From: a virus
IMG/VR virus record: IMGVR_UViG_3300043548_000109
Coordinates: 1-43,702 of that record
Length of the DNA stretch: 43,702 nt
Reading direction: 5' to 3' (one strand)
Part shown: one piece after another, positions 5,696 to 11,297 of the stretch
Position numbering within the stretch: position 1 is the first letter of the stretch
Layout: every line of letters begins with the position of its first letter
Position numbers and translations under genes: made by a program
Notes under the pieces: model-generated
The model's input: the letters and a program-made list of their open reading frames with translations, nothing else
Databases searched by the model: none
Told to the model about the DNA's origin: nothing

Positions 5696-6005
5696 AGATC
5701 TCGCACCTGGCCGCGTAGCGACCACCGCTCTGCTTCGATTCTGGCAACGACAGTTCGCAGCGCTGCCGGTGGGTGCACCAATGCAGACAGTCCCAACACA
5801 TGCGCTGGCCGCCAGCCGGGCGCAGCTTCACCAGCGCTGCCTCGTAGATCTTCTGCGCCCGCAGAAACGCCTCCTGCAGGTGCATGGTGCCGGTGTCAGC
5901 CTCCAGCTGGTGCTCGGGCTTCGGTCCAAGGATGACCCGTGCGTACCAGTTCCGATCGGAGCGGCTGCACACCAGCAGCAGGCGGCCGGCGTGCAGTCTG
6001 ATCAT
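5658..6005 (-). CDS. Cys-rich hypothetical protein
   Basis: 115 residues from the ATG at 6005, which overlaps the previous stop by ATGA. The N-terminal half is helical ('HLQEAFLRAQKIYEAALVKL'). The C-terminal half has a Cys cluster, 'CWDCLHWCTHRQRCELS', plus 'YAARCEIYEP', which resembles a small zinc-binding or Fe-S-binding domain. No named family was recognised. The longer open frame up to 6311 is only run-through over the upstream genes. A nucleic-acid-binding role is plausible but unproven. Confidence 0.65.
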   Translation of the reverse strand: MIRLHAGRLLLVCSRSDRNWYARVILGPKPEHQLEADTGTMHLQEAFLRAQKIYEAALVKLRPAGGQRMCWDCLHWCTHRQRCELSLPESKQSGGRYAARCEIYEPAEGGQPHGS

Positions 6006-6232
6006 TCTTCCTCGCCGTAAGCCGGCTGATGAAAGATCCGCTCGAGCTGCATCGATGGCGGTTCGATCTCGTTGTTGGTGACGTAGGCCGCCACCGAATC
6101 GTTGAGGTTGGTTGCAGTGAACACGGTCGGCCAAAGCCGCTCCTTCACCACCACCAGACTGGTGCGCGGGCTGCGCACCAGAACCCACAGCGCTGCGCGC
6201 TCCAGCAGGTTCAGACCAGGCAGGTGCATCAT
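6002..6232 (-). CDS. Small hypothetical protein
   Basis: 76 residues with a hydrophobic middle ('LLERAALWVLVRSPRTSLVVV') that reads as buried beta/alpha structure rather than a membrane helix. The acidic C-terminus ends 'PAYGEEE'. Start and stop overlap both neighbours by ATGA. The family is not recognised. Confidence 0.65.
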   Translation of the reverse strand: MMHLPGLNLLERAALWVLVRSPRTSLVVVKERLWPTVFTATNLNDSVAAYVTNNEIEPPSMQLERIFHQPAYGEEE

Positions 6233-6441
6233 CCCTCCAGTTTGCCGAGCAGTCGGCGGAGATACCAGGCCGCCTTGGCCAGCGATACCGCCTCACCCTT
6301 GTGGCGCTCACGCCAGGTGTACTTGATCACGTTGCCCTTGCAGTAGCCGCGAAACTCCTCCGGCGTCAGAGCAGCCTCGATCGCAGCGATGCACTCAATG
6401 CCACCCTGCCGGTAGTGGTCTGGGTTGATCTGATCGTTCAT
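6229..6441 (-). CDS. DUF3310-type protein
   Basis: 70 residues from the ATG at 6441. It matches the compact DUF3310 pattern seen in many phages: 'NPDHYRQGGIECIAAIEA' at the start, 'FRGYCKGNVIKYTWRERHK' in the middle and 'DLAKAAWYLRRLL'-like helix at the end. DUF3310 proteins are sometimes labelled nucleotide kinases, but no P-loop is present here and the function is unknown. It overlaps the next gene by ATGA. Confidence 0.85.
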   Translation of the reverse strand: MNDQINPDHYRQGGIECIAAIEAALTPEEFRGYCKGNVIKYTWRERHKGEAVSLAKAAWYLRRLLGKLEG

Positions 6442-6623
6442 TGCAGCCATCCCCATGCGATGCCTTTGCAGATGCGCCATGCGTGCTTCTTGTCGATCTC
6501 ATACCGGTCGGCCAGCTGCTGGTAGCTGAGCCCGGCAGCGCGAAGCTGGCGCAGTTCGCGCACCAGCTCCTCGCTCAGGATCACGGCGAAGTTCTCCTCA
6601 CCGCGCTTAAACGGCCGGCTCAT
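6438..6623 (-). CDS. Small helix-turn-helix protein
   Basis: 61 residues from the ATG at 6623. The C-terminal part has a resolvase/sigma-like helix-turn-helix: 'ELRQLRAAGLSYQQLADRY' followed by 'IDKKHAWRICKGIAWG'. It is likely a DNA-binding regulator acting on early phage or host promoters. It overlaps both neighbours by 4 nt. The operon contains a second HTH gene (8331-8525) of similar size. Confidence 0.7.
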   Translation of the reverse strand: MSRPFKRGEENFAVILSEELVRELRQLRAAGLSYQQLADRYEIDKKHAWRICKGIAWGWLQ

Positions 6624-6889
6624 CGCCACTTATCCCCGAGCAGCTGCTGGCGGCAGACCTCGATCGCAGCTCTTGCCTGCTTGATGCCAAACACCGAGCC
6701 GGTTTCATCCATCGCACGGCACACCTTGGCGACCAGCTCCTCGTAATCGGTGTCACGGAAGTTGGCAGCCAGGTCGAGCGCAAACTCCTGCCACAGCCCG
6801 GTGTAGGTGCTGCAGGTGCGGCCGCTGCGTTCGTAGAGCGCGTCCATCATGTCGGCGCGCATCTGGTCGAGTTTGACTGCTTCGCTCAT
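6620..6889 (-). CDS. Small helical hypothetical protein
   Basis: 89 residues, predicted all-helical: 'SEAVKLDQMRADMMDALYE', 'TYTGLWQEFALDLAANF', 'YEELVAKVCRAMDETGS', 'KQARAAIEVCRQQLLGDKW'. No motif of a known enzyme or binding domain was recognised. It overlaps the adjacent genes by ATGA on each side. Confidence 0.65.
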   Translation of the reverse strand: MSEAVKLDQMRADMMDALYERSGRTCSTYTGLWQEFALDLAANFRDTDYEELVAKVCRAMDETGSVFGIKQARAAIEVCRQQLLGDKWR

Positions 6890-7083
6890 GGCTCGAGGAG
6901 TTGACGGATGTGGAGCAGCTCAGCGCAGAGCTGCTGGCGGTTGCGGAGCCCAACGGTGCCGCACAGCTGGTCGATGCGGATGTCGATCAGCTGGCGGATC
7001 CGCTGGCGCTCCTCAGTCTGACCAGCCGTGAAGGCGCTGGTGTCGCTGAGCAGCTGCTCAATGCGGTGGCGGATGTCGCTCAA
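6886..7083 (-). CDS. Small helical hypothetical protein (TTG start)
   Basis: 65 residues from a TTG at 7083, preceded by GGAGA and overlapping the upstream TGA (TTGA). The longer frame to 7194 lies over the upstream gene and is rejected. The sequence is helical and heptad-rich ('SDIRHRIEQLLSDTSAF', 'ERQRIRQLIDIRIDQL', 'QQLCAELLHIRQLLEP'), suggesting a coiled-coil dimer. The family is unknown. Confidence 0.6.
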   Translation of the reverse strand: MSDIRHRIEQLLSDTSAFTAGQTEERQRIRQLIDIRIDQLCGTVGLRNRQQLCAELLHIRQLLEP

Positions 7084-7385
7084 ATCTCCGCCTCCTGCTC
7101 GAGCTGCCGCCGGGCATAGTTGCCGATCAGCTCGTGTTCGCACATGTAGGCCAGCACCTCGCGGATCGCGGCGCGGGCTTGCATGTGGCCGCACTCTGGC
7201 TCGCCAACGATGCAGCTATGCACGCGCTCCACCAGCGAACTTCTAATTTGGCGTGGAGTTGGCGTGGAGTTGGCTTCCAGCGCCTCGACCCTGGCGCGGA
7301 GTTCAAGCAGGCAGCGAGCGTCTGCACAATCACTCGCCCATTGGCTTTGCAGCTCCCAATCTTCCGGCTTTGCTTTGCAGTCCAT
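7080..7385 (-). CDS. Hypothetical protein with coiled-coil core
   Basis: 101 residues from the ATG at 7385 ('MDCKAKPEDWELQSQWASD'). A central helix 'DARCLLELRARVEALEANS' is followed by a 'STPTPRQI' stretch encoded by an 11-bp tandem repeat. A second helical part then follows ('MQARAAIREVLAYMCEHEL'). The pattern 'KPEDW..Q..WA..CADARCLLELR.RVEALE' recurs in small cyanophage-type proteins of unknown function. Overlaps with both neighbours support the frame despite the tandem duplication. Confidence 0.7.
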   Translation of the reverse strand: MDCKAKPEDWELQSQWASDCADARCLLELRARVEALEANSTPTPRQIRSSLVERVHSCIVGEPECGHMQARAAIREVLAYMCEHELIGNYARRQLEQEAEI

Positions 7386-7621
7386 CACGCCACCTCCACC
7401 GTGGCACCAGGCCATCGGGCTTGGGCGTATTTCAGTGCGTGCCGCTTGGTCTCGGCGCGGGTGATCCAGGTCATTGGGCGAGCACCTTGTGGGTAGACAA
7501 TCAGCCGGTATTCACGGGTGCGGACCTTCGGCCGCGGCCGGCTGATGCCGTCACCGTGCTTGCTGGTGGTGGGTTCCTCTGCCCATTGCCAAGGCAGCAT
7601 TGCTCCGGTTGTTTCAGCCAT
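7385..7621 (-). CDS. Small hypothetical protein
   Basis: 78 residues starting 'MAETTGAMLPWQWAEEPTT'. The C-terminal part looks like a small alpha/beta unit ('EYRLIVYPQGARPMTWITR' then 'ETKRHALKYAQARWPGATVEV'). The family is not recognised. Its start lies 8 nt inside the upstream gene and its stop touches the next start. Confidence 0.65.
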   Translation of the reverse strand: MAETTGAMLPWQWAEEPTTSKHGDGISRPRPKVRTREYRLIVYPQGARPMTWITRAETKRHALKYAQARWPGATVEVA

Positions 7622-7772
7622 GGGTTTCTTCGGTGTTGAGCCATTCGATCTGCGACCACCACTCGAGCCATGTGTCGGCGGCGATCAGCTTGGCCTCAGT
7701 GAGGCTGGATGCCTCCACGCACTCGAGCACGTTGGCGGCCTTGATCTGGAAGTAGAAGCGGCGGTCAGTCAT
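7614..7772 (-). CDS. 52-residue hypothetical protein
   Basis: An open frame of 52 codons whose ATG at 7772 overlaps the upstream stop by ATGA. The protein, 'MTDRRFYFQIKAANVLECVE' and on to 'AKLIAADTWLEWWSQIEWL', has one beta strand and helices rich in Trp. This 'TEAK..AA..W..WW.QI.W' pattern is one I associate with tiny picocyanophage proteins. It fills what would otherwise be a gap in the operon. Confidence 0.7.
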   Translation of the reverse strand: MTDRRFYFQIKAANVLECVEASSLTEAKLIAADTWLEWWSQIEWLNTEETHG

Positions 7773-8209
7773 GGGATCAGCGGATCAATGGATGCGCTCG
7801 CTTGATCGACCAAAGACAAATACGTATCTTTGTCTAGAGAGCCCTTGGCGGCGTTAACAAAAGCACGCTCCCAGCGGCTGTTTTTTTCGTCAAGAGCTCG
7901 CTTTTTAGATTCCCTAACCTCTTGATGCGTTGCATGGATAAGAGAGACGACTAAGGAGCGCAGCGCGACAATCCGGTCCATTTCTTTGTAGTGCCTAGAC
8001 GATTCGGCATGGGCTTGAGCTGACAGGTCTGATGATGCTTTTTCCAGTTCAGCCTTGATGGTCAAGAGAGTTTCTCTCTCTAGCCCCCACAAATCACTGG
8101 GTGCTGAAAGTCTGCAATCCAGTGATTTGCAATACCAGTACGATGGCCGCTTGGCTGGAATTGTGTATTCGGGCTGATGTGTCCTGATCGTGGCCATGTT
8201 TGTGCTCAT
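7769..8209 (-). CDS. Helical hypothetical protein, AT-richer than its neighbours
   Basis: 146 residues from the ATG at 8209 ('MSTNMATIRTHQPEYTIPA'). An N-terminal segment with Cys residues ('SYWYCKSLDCRLS') leads into a long charged helix ('LLTIKAELEKASSDLSAQA', 'HQEVRESKKRALDEKNSRW') and an Asp/Ser C-terminus. The stretch 7800-8110 is visibly less GC-rich than the flanking genes and uses codons such as TTT, AAA and TCT, suggesting recent acquisition. No family was recognised. Overlaps with both neighbours keep it within the operon. Confidence 0.65.
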   Translation of the reverse strand: MSTNMATIRTHQPEYTIPAKRPSYWYCKSLDCRLSAPSDLWGLERETLLTIKAELEKASSDLSAQAHAESSRHYKEMDRIVALRSLVVSLIHATHQEVRESKKRALDEKNSRWERAFVNAAKGSLDKDTYLSLVDQASASIDPLIP

Positions 8210-8334
8210 GGGCGCACCACCTGCTGCGTGCCGGAGTGGGTGGGGCTGTGATGTGCGCCGGACTCGATGCCGATCATGGCGAACACGCTCGCGGCGATCA
8301 GGCAGCAGATGGCGTTGTTGATGTGGTTGATCAT
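8206..8334 (-). CDS. 42-residue membrane protein
   Basis: 42 residues with start and stop each overlapping a neighbour by ATGA. One hydrophobic segment, 'NAICCLIAASVFAMIGI', is followed by a His/Ser/Gln-rich tail. It is probably an inner-membrane peptide of unknown function. The coupled overlaps are the main evidence that it is real. Confidence 0.55.
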   Translation of the reverse strand: MINHINNAICCLIAASVFAMIGIESGAHHSPTHSGTQQVVRP

Positions 8335-8525
8335 GATGCAAGCGCCACACGGACGCGGTAACGGGTGATGTTGAGGCGGGCGGCGATCTGACGCTGGCTC
8401 AGACCGGTGCGGTGCAGGACGCGAACGCGGCGATCGTCGCTGGCAGTGAGCCAGTCGATCACTGCGACCACAAGCAGCAGCGGCAGGAACAGCTTCCAGA
8501 TCAGCAGCAGGGTGGTGGCGATCAT
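8331..8525 (-). CDS. Membrane-anchored helix-turn-helix protein
   Basis: 64 residues. Residues 4-24 are a membrane helix ('TTLLLIWKLFLPLLLVVAVI'). Residues 30-64 form a resolvase-type HTH ('DRRVRVLHRTGLSQRQIAA' followed by 'RLNITRYRVRVAL'). It would place a DNA-binding head on the cytoplasmic face of the membrane. It is the first gene of the long minus-strand operon, about 140 nt after the promoter-like element. The function is unknown; tethering phage DNA or sensing are possibilities. Confidence 0.7.
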   Translation of the reverse strand: MIATTLLLIWKLFLPLLLVVAVIDWLTASDDRRVRVLHRTGLSQRQIAARLNITRYRVRVALAS

Positions 8526-8662
8526 GGCTGGAGTAGATAGGTGTGCCGGACCAACCGGCGGTGTGGGCTTACTTAGGCCGTGTTGGGCTCGTGGTGTCGC
8601 GTCGTGTACCCGGTTCCGCGGGGGAGATTGTTTAGCGAGGGATCCCCGTCCCTCGTGTCACC
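8526..8662 (-). promoter_or_regulatory. Leader of the minus-strand operon
   Basis: Non-coding stretch between the promoter-like element and the first gene (8525). Read on the minus strand it starts with GAGGGA-CGGGGA-TCCCTC, a 6-bp hairpin, and contains further GC-rich self-complementary segments. No open frame with a good start was seen. It may be a structured 5' UTR. Confidence 0.4.
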
Positions 8663-8705
8663 ACTATACACCGTAGGCCGCGCACCGCGCACCGCTGCTG
8701 TCACA
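8663..8705 (-). promoter_or_regulatory. Promoter/operator-like element, copy 2
   Basis: The 43-bp counterpart of 4248-4287. It shares TGTGACAGCAG at one end and GGTGTATAGT at the other, with the conserved GGTGCGCGG between and a 3-nt length difference. The TGTGACA end overlaps the stop codon of the gene at 8701-8982. It is placed to drive the fourteen-gene operon. Confidence 0.6.
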
Positions 8706-8982
8706 TTCCGTTACGTCCCCACCGGTCGCGCTCCTCCACCGCCTCCACGCGCATCTTGGTGTGCCCTGTGCTCAGCTCCAGCGGCACGCGCAGCACTGGC
8801 TTGTGCAGGTGGGCAGCGCTCCAGCCCACCGCGTAATCAGGCACCGTCACCTCCACCGTGAACCACTTATGGCCGCAGTCGGCGCACTGACGACGGCGCA
8901 CCACCTGGTCCGGCAGTCGGTTGTTTGTGATCGGCACCCGGATGGTCTCGCTACTGCATTTGGGGCATTGCATCGGCAACAT
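8701..8982 (-). CDS. Zinc-ribbon protein (NrdR-like N-terminus)
   Basis: 93 residues from the ATG at 8982; an ATG at 8973 is equally possible. The first 45 residues form a zinc ribbon, 'CPKCSSETIRVPITNN' then 'VVRRRQCADCGHKWFTVEV', with the spacing of the NrdR N-terminal DNA-binding domain. The ATP-cone domain of NrdR is absent. The C-terminal part is unassigned. It probably binds DNA, perhaps as a regulator of host or phage nucleotide genes. It is divergent from the gene at 9005, with a short hairpin (8984-8998) between them. Confidence 0.7.
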   Translation of the reverse strand: MLPMQCPKCSSETIRVPITNNRLPDQVVRRRQCADCGHKWFTVEVTVPDYAVGWSAAHLHKPVLRVPLELSTGHTKMRVEAVEERDRWGRNGM

Positions 8983-9004
8983 GGGGGCAGTTCGCCCCAG
9001 AACA

Positions 9005-9208
9005 ATGAAATTCGGTGAGTGGATGGTGGCGCAGATACCACCCGAAAAACAGTTTTTGATCGAAAAGCAATGCCGCGACATCGAACGCCACCCGCAGGTG
9101 GGGCCGCTCGCGGCAAAGCTCCTCAAGCAGTGCTACCACCAGCAGGAAATGCTCCAAGCCGCGGTCAATGAGATCGCGCGCCTGGAGCTCCTGCTGATGC
9201 AGGCCTAG
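9005..9208 (+). CDS. Small helical hypothetical protein
   Basis: 67 residues from the ATG at 9005 ('MKFGEWMVAQIPPEKQFLI'), then helices 'CRDIERHPQVGPLAAKLLK' and 'QEMLQAAVNEIARLELLLM', the last with coiled-coil heptads. Related-looking proteins with 'HP...AA.L..Q...Q..LL..A...I..LE' occur in other cyanobacterial phages as far as I recall, function unknown. It is a lone plus-strand gene between minus-strand genes and overlaps 9205-9528 by 4 nt at the stops. Confidence 0.6.
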   Translation: MKFGEWMVAQIPPEKQFLIEKQCRDIERHPQVGPLAAKLLKQCYHQQEMLQAAVNEIARLELLLMQA

Positions 9209-9528
9209 AACAGATCGGCCTCGATGTCGATCACCACGCCATCGGTGGCCGCGGCGAGACTTGCAGCTGCGCTCTGAGCGGTGACGGGCGGCACCCAGTC
9301 GCGGGGAGGCTGAGCCACAGCGCTCACATAGGCAAGCCCCTTGCTGCTGGTCTTCTTCCAGCCGCTGATCGGTACCTGGACGCTGCCGTATTGATCTGGC
9401 GTCTGGCTAAGCACGAATGCGCAGAACGCATCGAGCTCCTCCACCTTCACGCTCATCATTCCGCTGAAATCCACCTTGCTCTCAGGCTTGGTGGATTTGA
9501 AAATTGCCAGGTTCAGCTTGAAGCTCAT
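9205..9528 (-). CDS. RecT-associated small protein with SSB-like acidic tip
   Basis: 107 residues. The N-terminal 75 residues look beta-rich ('FKLNLAIFKSTKPESKVDF', 'YGSVQVPISGWKKTSSKGL'). A low-complexity Ala linker follows, and the C-terminus ends 'GVVIDIEADLF', similar to the acidic hydrophobic tip by which SSB proteins recruit partners. It lies two genes downstream of RecT and just after an HTH gene, so it could be a phage single-strand-binding protein or a recombination cofactor. No canonical OB-fold signature could be confirmed by eye. Confidence 0.55.
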   Translation of the reverse strand: MSFKLNLAIFKSTKPESKVDFSGMMSVKVEELDAFCAFVLSQTPDQYGSVQVPISGWKKTSSKGLAYVSAVAQPPRDWVPPVTAQSAAASLAAATDGVVIDIEADLF

Positions 9529-9722
9529 TGCTCTCCGGGGTTGATGGTGTTGGCCTGTTCGTATTGCTCCACCTCGGCCAGGGGGTAGAGCACGAAACCG
9601 GGCGTGCGGAAGTATGCAGGCCCCTTACCGGTCTTGCGCCAGCGCAGCAGCGTGTCACGACTGACACCCCACCGCTCGCATAACTGCGTGGCGGTTAAGT
9701 AGTCAGAAGATCTCATCGTCAT
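9525..9722 (-). CDS. Excisionase/MerR-type helix-turn-helix protein
   Basis: 65 residues from the ATG at 9722; an ATG at 9716 is also possible. It has the winged HTH pattern of small excisionase-like proteins: 'YLTATQLCERWGVSRDTLL' followed by 'RWRKTGKGPAYFRTPGFVL' and 'YPLAEVEQYEQA'. Such proteins bend or mark DNA and often regulate. With no integrase found, a transcriptional role is more likely than excision. The start overlaps the RecT gene by 20 nt. Confidence 0.75.
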   Translation of the reverse strand: MTMRSSDYLTATQLCERWGVSRDTLLRWRKTGKGPAYFRTPGFVLYPLAEVEQYEQANTINPGEQ

Positions 9723-10371
9723 CCGTTGCAGCGGCTGCTGTTTCAGGCTGCAGCTTGGCATTCAAATCGGCCACGCTTGTGGTTGCCGGTGCTGCGCTGA
9801 CCGTTACCGGCTGCACGTCCAACACCTCTTCCTGGCTCTGCATACCGAGCAGCATGTCACTCGCATACAGACGGCCCCAGAAGGCCGCGGCGCGGTAGCG
9901 AATCATCAGCTCCGGCATGGTCTGCCATTTGCTGCCGCTCTTGGTGGCCCATCCTTCCTTCTTCGCCATCGCCATGGTGACAGTTGGGCCTTTCAGCTCT
10001 TGGCTGCTGGCCAGATCGGTGGCGACCGCATAGCAGGCCAGGCCATCGCCTTCACCGTGCATCTCAAACCGCAACGGGCTGAAGCGGCCGCAGCCGTTCA
10101 CCATCGCAATGATGAAGCTGCTGCTCCACGATGGGCGACCGTGGATCACGTGCAGGTGCTGCATGGCAAGAAATGGGCTGATGCCCATGCGGCCTGCAAT
10201 CTCGAGCGCGACGAGGCAGTTGGCAAAGCCCTGCTGCCCTTGGAACTGCGGCGGAATCAGCGTGCTGCTAGCCAGTGCCTTGGCGATCCGTTGCGCATCC
10301 TCGAAAGCCTGGATGCCCGAGAAGACTGAGCCTCCGGGTTGTGTGGTGGTGAGTGCTGTTGATTCAGTCAT
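9703..10371 (-). CDS. recT: RecT-family single-strand annealing protein
   Basis: 222 residues from the ATG at 10371, overlapping the exonuclease stop (TGATG). RecT features are an N-terminal helical part with 'DAQRIAKALASSTLIPPQF', 'NCLVALEIAGRMGISPFLA', 'MQHLHVIHGRPSWSSSFII', and the C-terminal 'MIRYRAAAFWGRLYASDML'. RecT coats single strands and anneals complementary DNA, working with a 5'-3' exonuclease. The C-terminus 'ATDDDEIF' is a strongly acidic tip like that of SSB. Its upstream partner is the PD-(D/E)XK protein, giving a RecE/RecT-like recombination pair. Confidence 0.88.
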   Translation of the reverse strand: MTESTALTTTQPGGSVFSGIQAFEDAQRIAKALASSTLIPPQFQGQQGFANCLVALEIAGRMGISPFLAMQHLHVIHGRPSWSSSFIIAMVNGCGRFSPLRFEMHGEGDGLACYAVATDLASSQELKGPTVTMAMAKKEGWATKSGSKWQTMPELMIRYRAAAFWGRLYASDMLLGMQSQEEVLDVQPVTVSAAPATTSVADLNAKLQPETAAAATDDDEIF

Positions 10372-11207
10372 CAGTACGTCTCGATCTCGGTGATCTGTTG
10401 CTGCGCGCCATTGGCGCCCGTCATCCAACCCGGCAGGCTGATGGTCTCGATCTGATCGCTGTAGCTCGGCCAACTATCAGCAGCACGGCAAACGGCCAGC
10501 TTGCCTAGATCCTTCATGGCCTGTTCATAGCCGCGATCAGTCATCACCTCATCAGCGGCATAAACCGCCACGGCGTAGGGCGCGGTCGATTCCACACAGA
10601 TAAAGATGAACTGATCCGGGCGCTTGCCGGTGGCCTGCTCAACCCCGTTCAGATACCAAGCTGTCTGCACGTGGTAGCGGTAATCAGCGATGCTGCGCAT
10701 GAAGCCGCGTGGGCTGGCGTCACGCGTGGTTTTGAGATCCACCATGATGCTGCCGTCATCGGTCAGCCAATCCGGCCGGCACTTGCACTCCACCCCATAG
10801 GTGGCATCCGTCCACATGTGTGTGGTCTCAGCCTTGCCCGGCAAAGCCAGCAGCATTGCTGCACCGGGATGGCGCATGATGCTGCGGCCCATGGCCATCA
10901 CCACCTCGGCATCGTCGGCGGTGATCACCGTTTTGCCAGCAGCAGCGGCCTCGAATGCTGCATAAGACTCCTTGCCGGCCTTGGTGCGGCGATCCATCGC
11001 AGGCGCTACGGCGATCTCTTCATCCCACCTGCTCAGCTCAAGCACGTGCGTATGCAACGCAGTGCCAAGACGCATGGCAGCAGACGGCTCCGGCGTGATG
11101 CGGTTCGGATCCAGGTAGCGCGACCAATAGTGCAGCGGTGATCGCGCGATGAGATCCAGATGAGACTTTGAGACGGCCGGATGCGCGTGATACGCAGTGT
11201 TGTCCAT
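10371..11207 (-). CDS. RecE-like PD-(D/E)XK exonuclease
   Basis: 278 residues, matching the phage exonuclease family related to the RecE C-terminal domain (DUF3799-type). Visible motifs are 'SKSHLDLIARSPLHYW' near the start, 'MRLGTALHTHVLE', 'GVECKCRPDWL' and the PD-(D/E)XK core 'IMVDLKTTRDASPRGF' (Asp and Lys of D-x-K). These are followed by 'YRYHVQTAWYLNGVEQA'. It would resect double-strand ends so the adjacent RecT can anneal. It is the first gene of the minus-strand group and starts right beside the phased repeats of the divergent control region. Confidence 0.88.
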   Translation of the reverse strand: MDNTAYHAHPAVSKSHLDLIARSPLHYWSRYLDPNRITPEPSAAMRLGTALHTHVLELSRWDEEIAVAPAMDRRTKAGKESYAAFEAAAAGKTVITADDAEVVMAMGRSIMRHPGAAMLLALPGKAETTHMWTDATYGVECKCRPDWLTDDGSIMVDLKTTRDASPRGFMRSIADYRYHVQTAWYLNGVEQATGKRPDQFIFICVESTAPYAVAVYAADEVMTDRGYEQAMKDLGKLAVCRAADSWPSYSDQIETISLPGWMTGANGAQQQITEIETY

Positions 11208-11297
11208 AGTTGCGGGCAGTTGCGGCCAAATACTAGCAGTTGCGGCAGGCTGCGCTACTGTGCCGAGCGCTGGGACACCCAGCCCGATCCTCCGCCT
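11208..11297. promoter_or_regulatory. Divergent control region with three phased AGTTGCGG repeats
   Basis: AGTTGCGG occurs at 11208-11215, 11218-11225 and 11238-11245. The spacings of 10 and 20 bp place all three on the same face of the helix, between the divergent exonuclease and helicase genes. This suggests binding sites for a regulator, perhaps an HTH protein encoded nearby. AAATACTAG (11228-11236) lies between repeats two and three and may be part of a -10 region. Confidence 0.6.

Noticed and set aside
9525-9722. Excisionase of a lysogeny module
   Set aside because: The fold is excisionase-like, but no integrase or repressor gene is found anywhere in the complete genome, so a lysogeny module is not supported.
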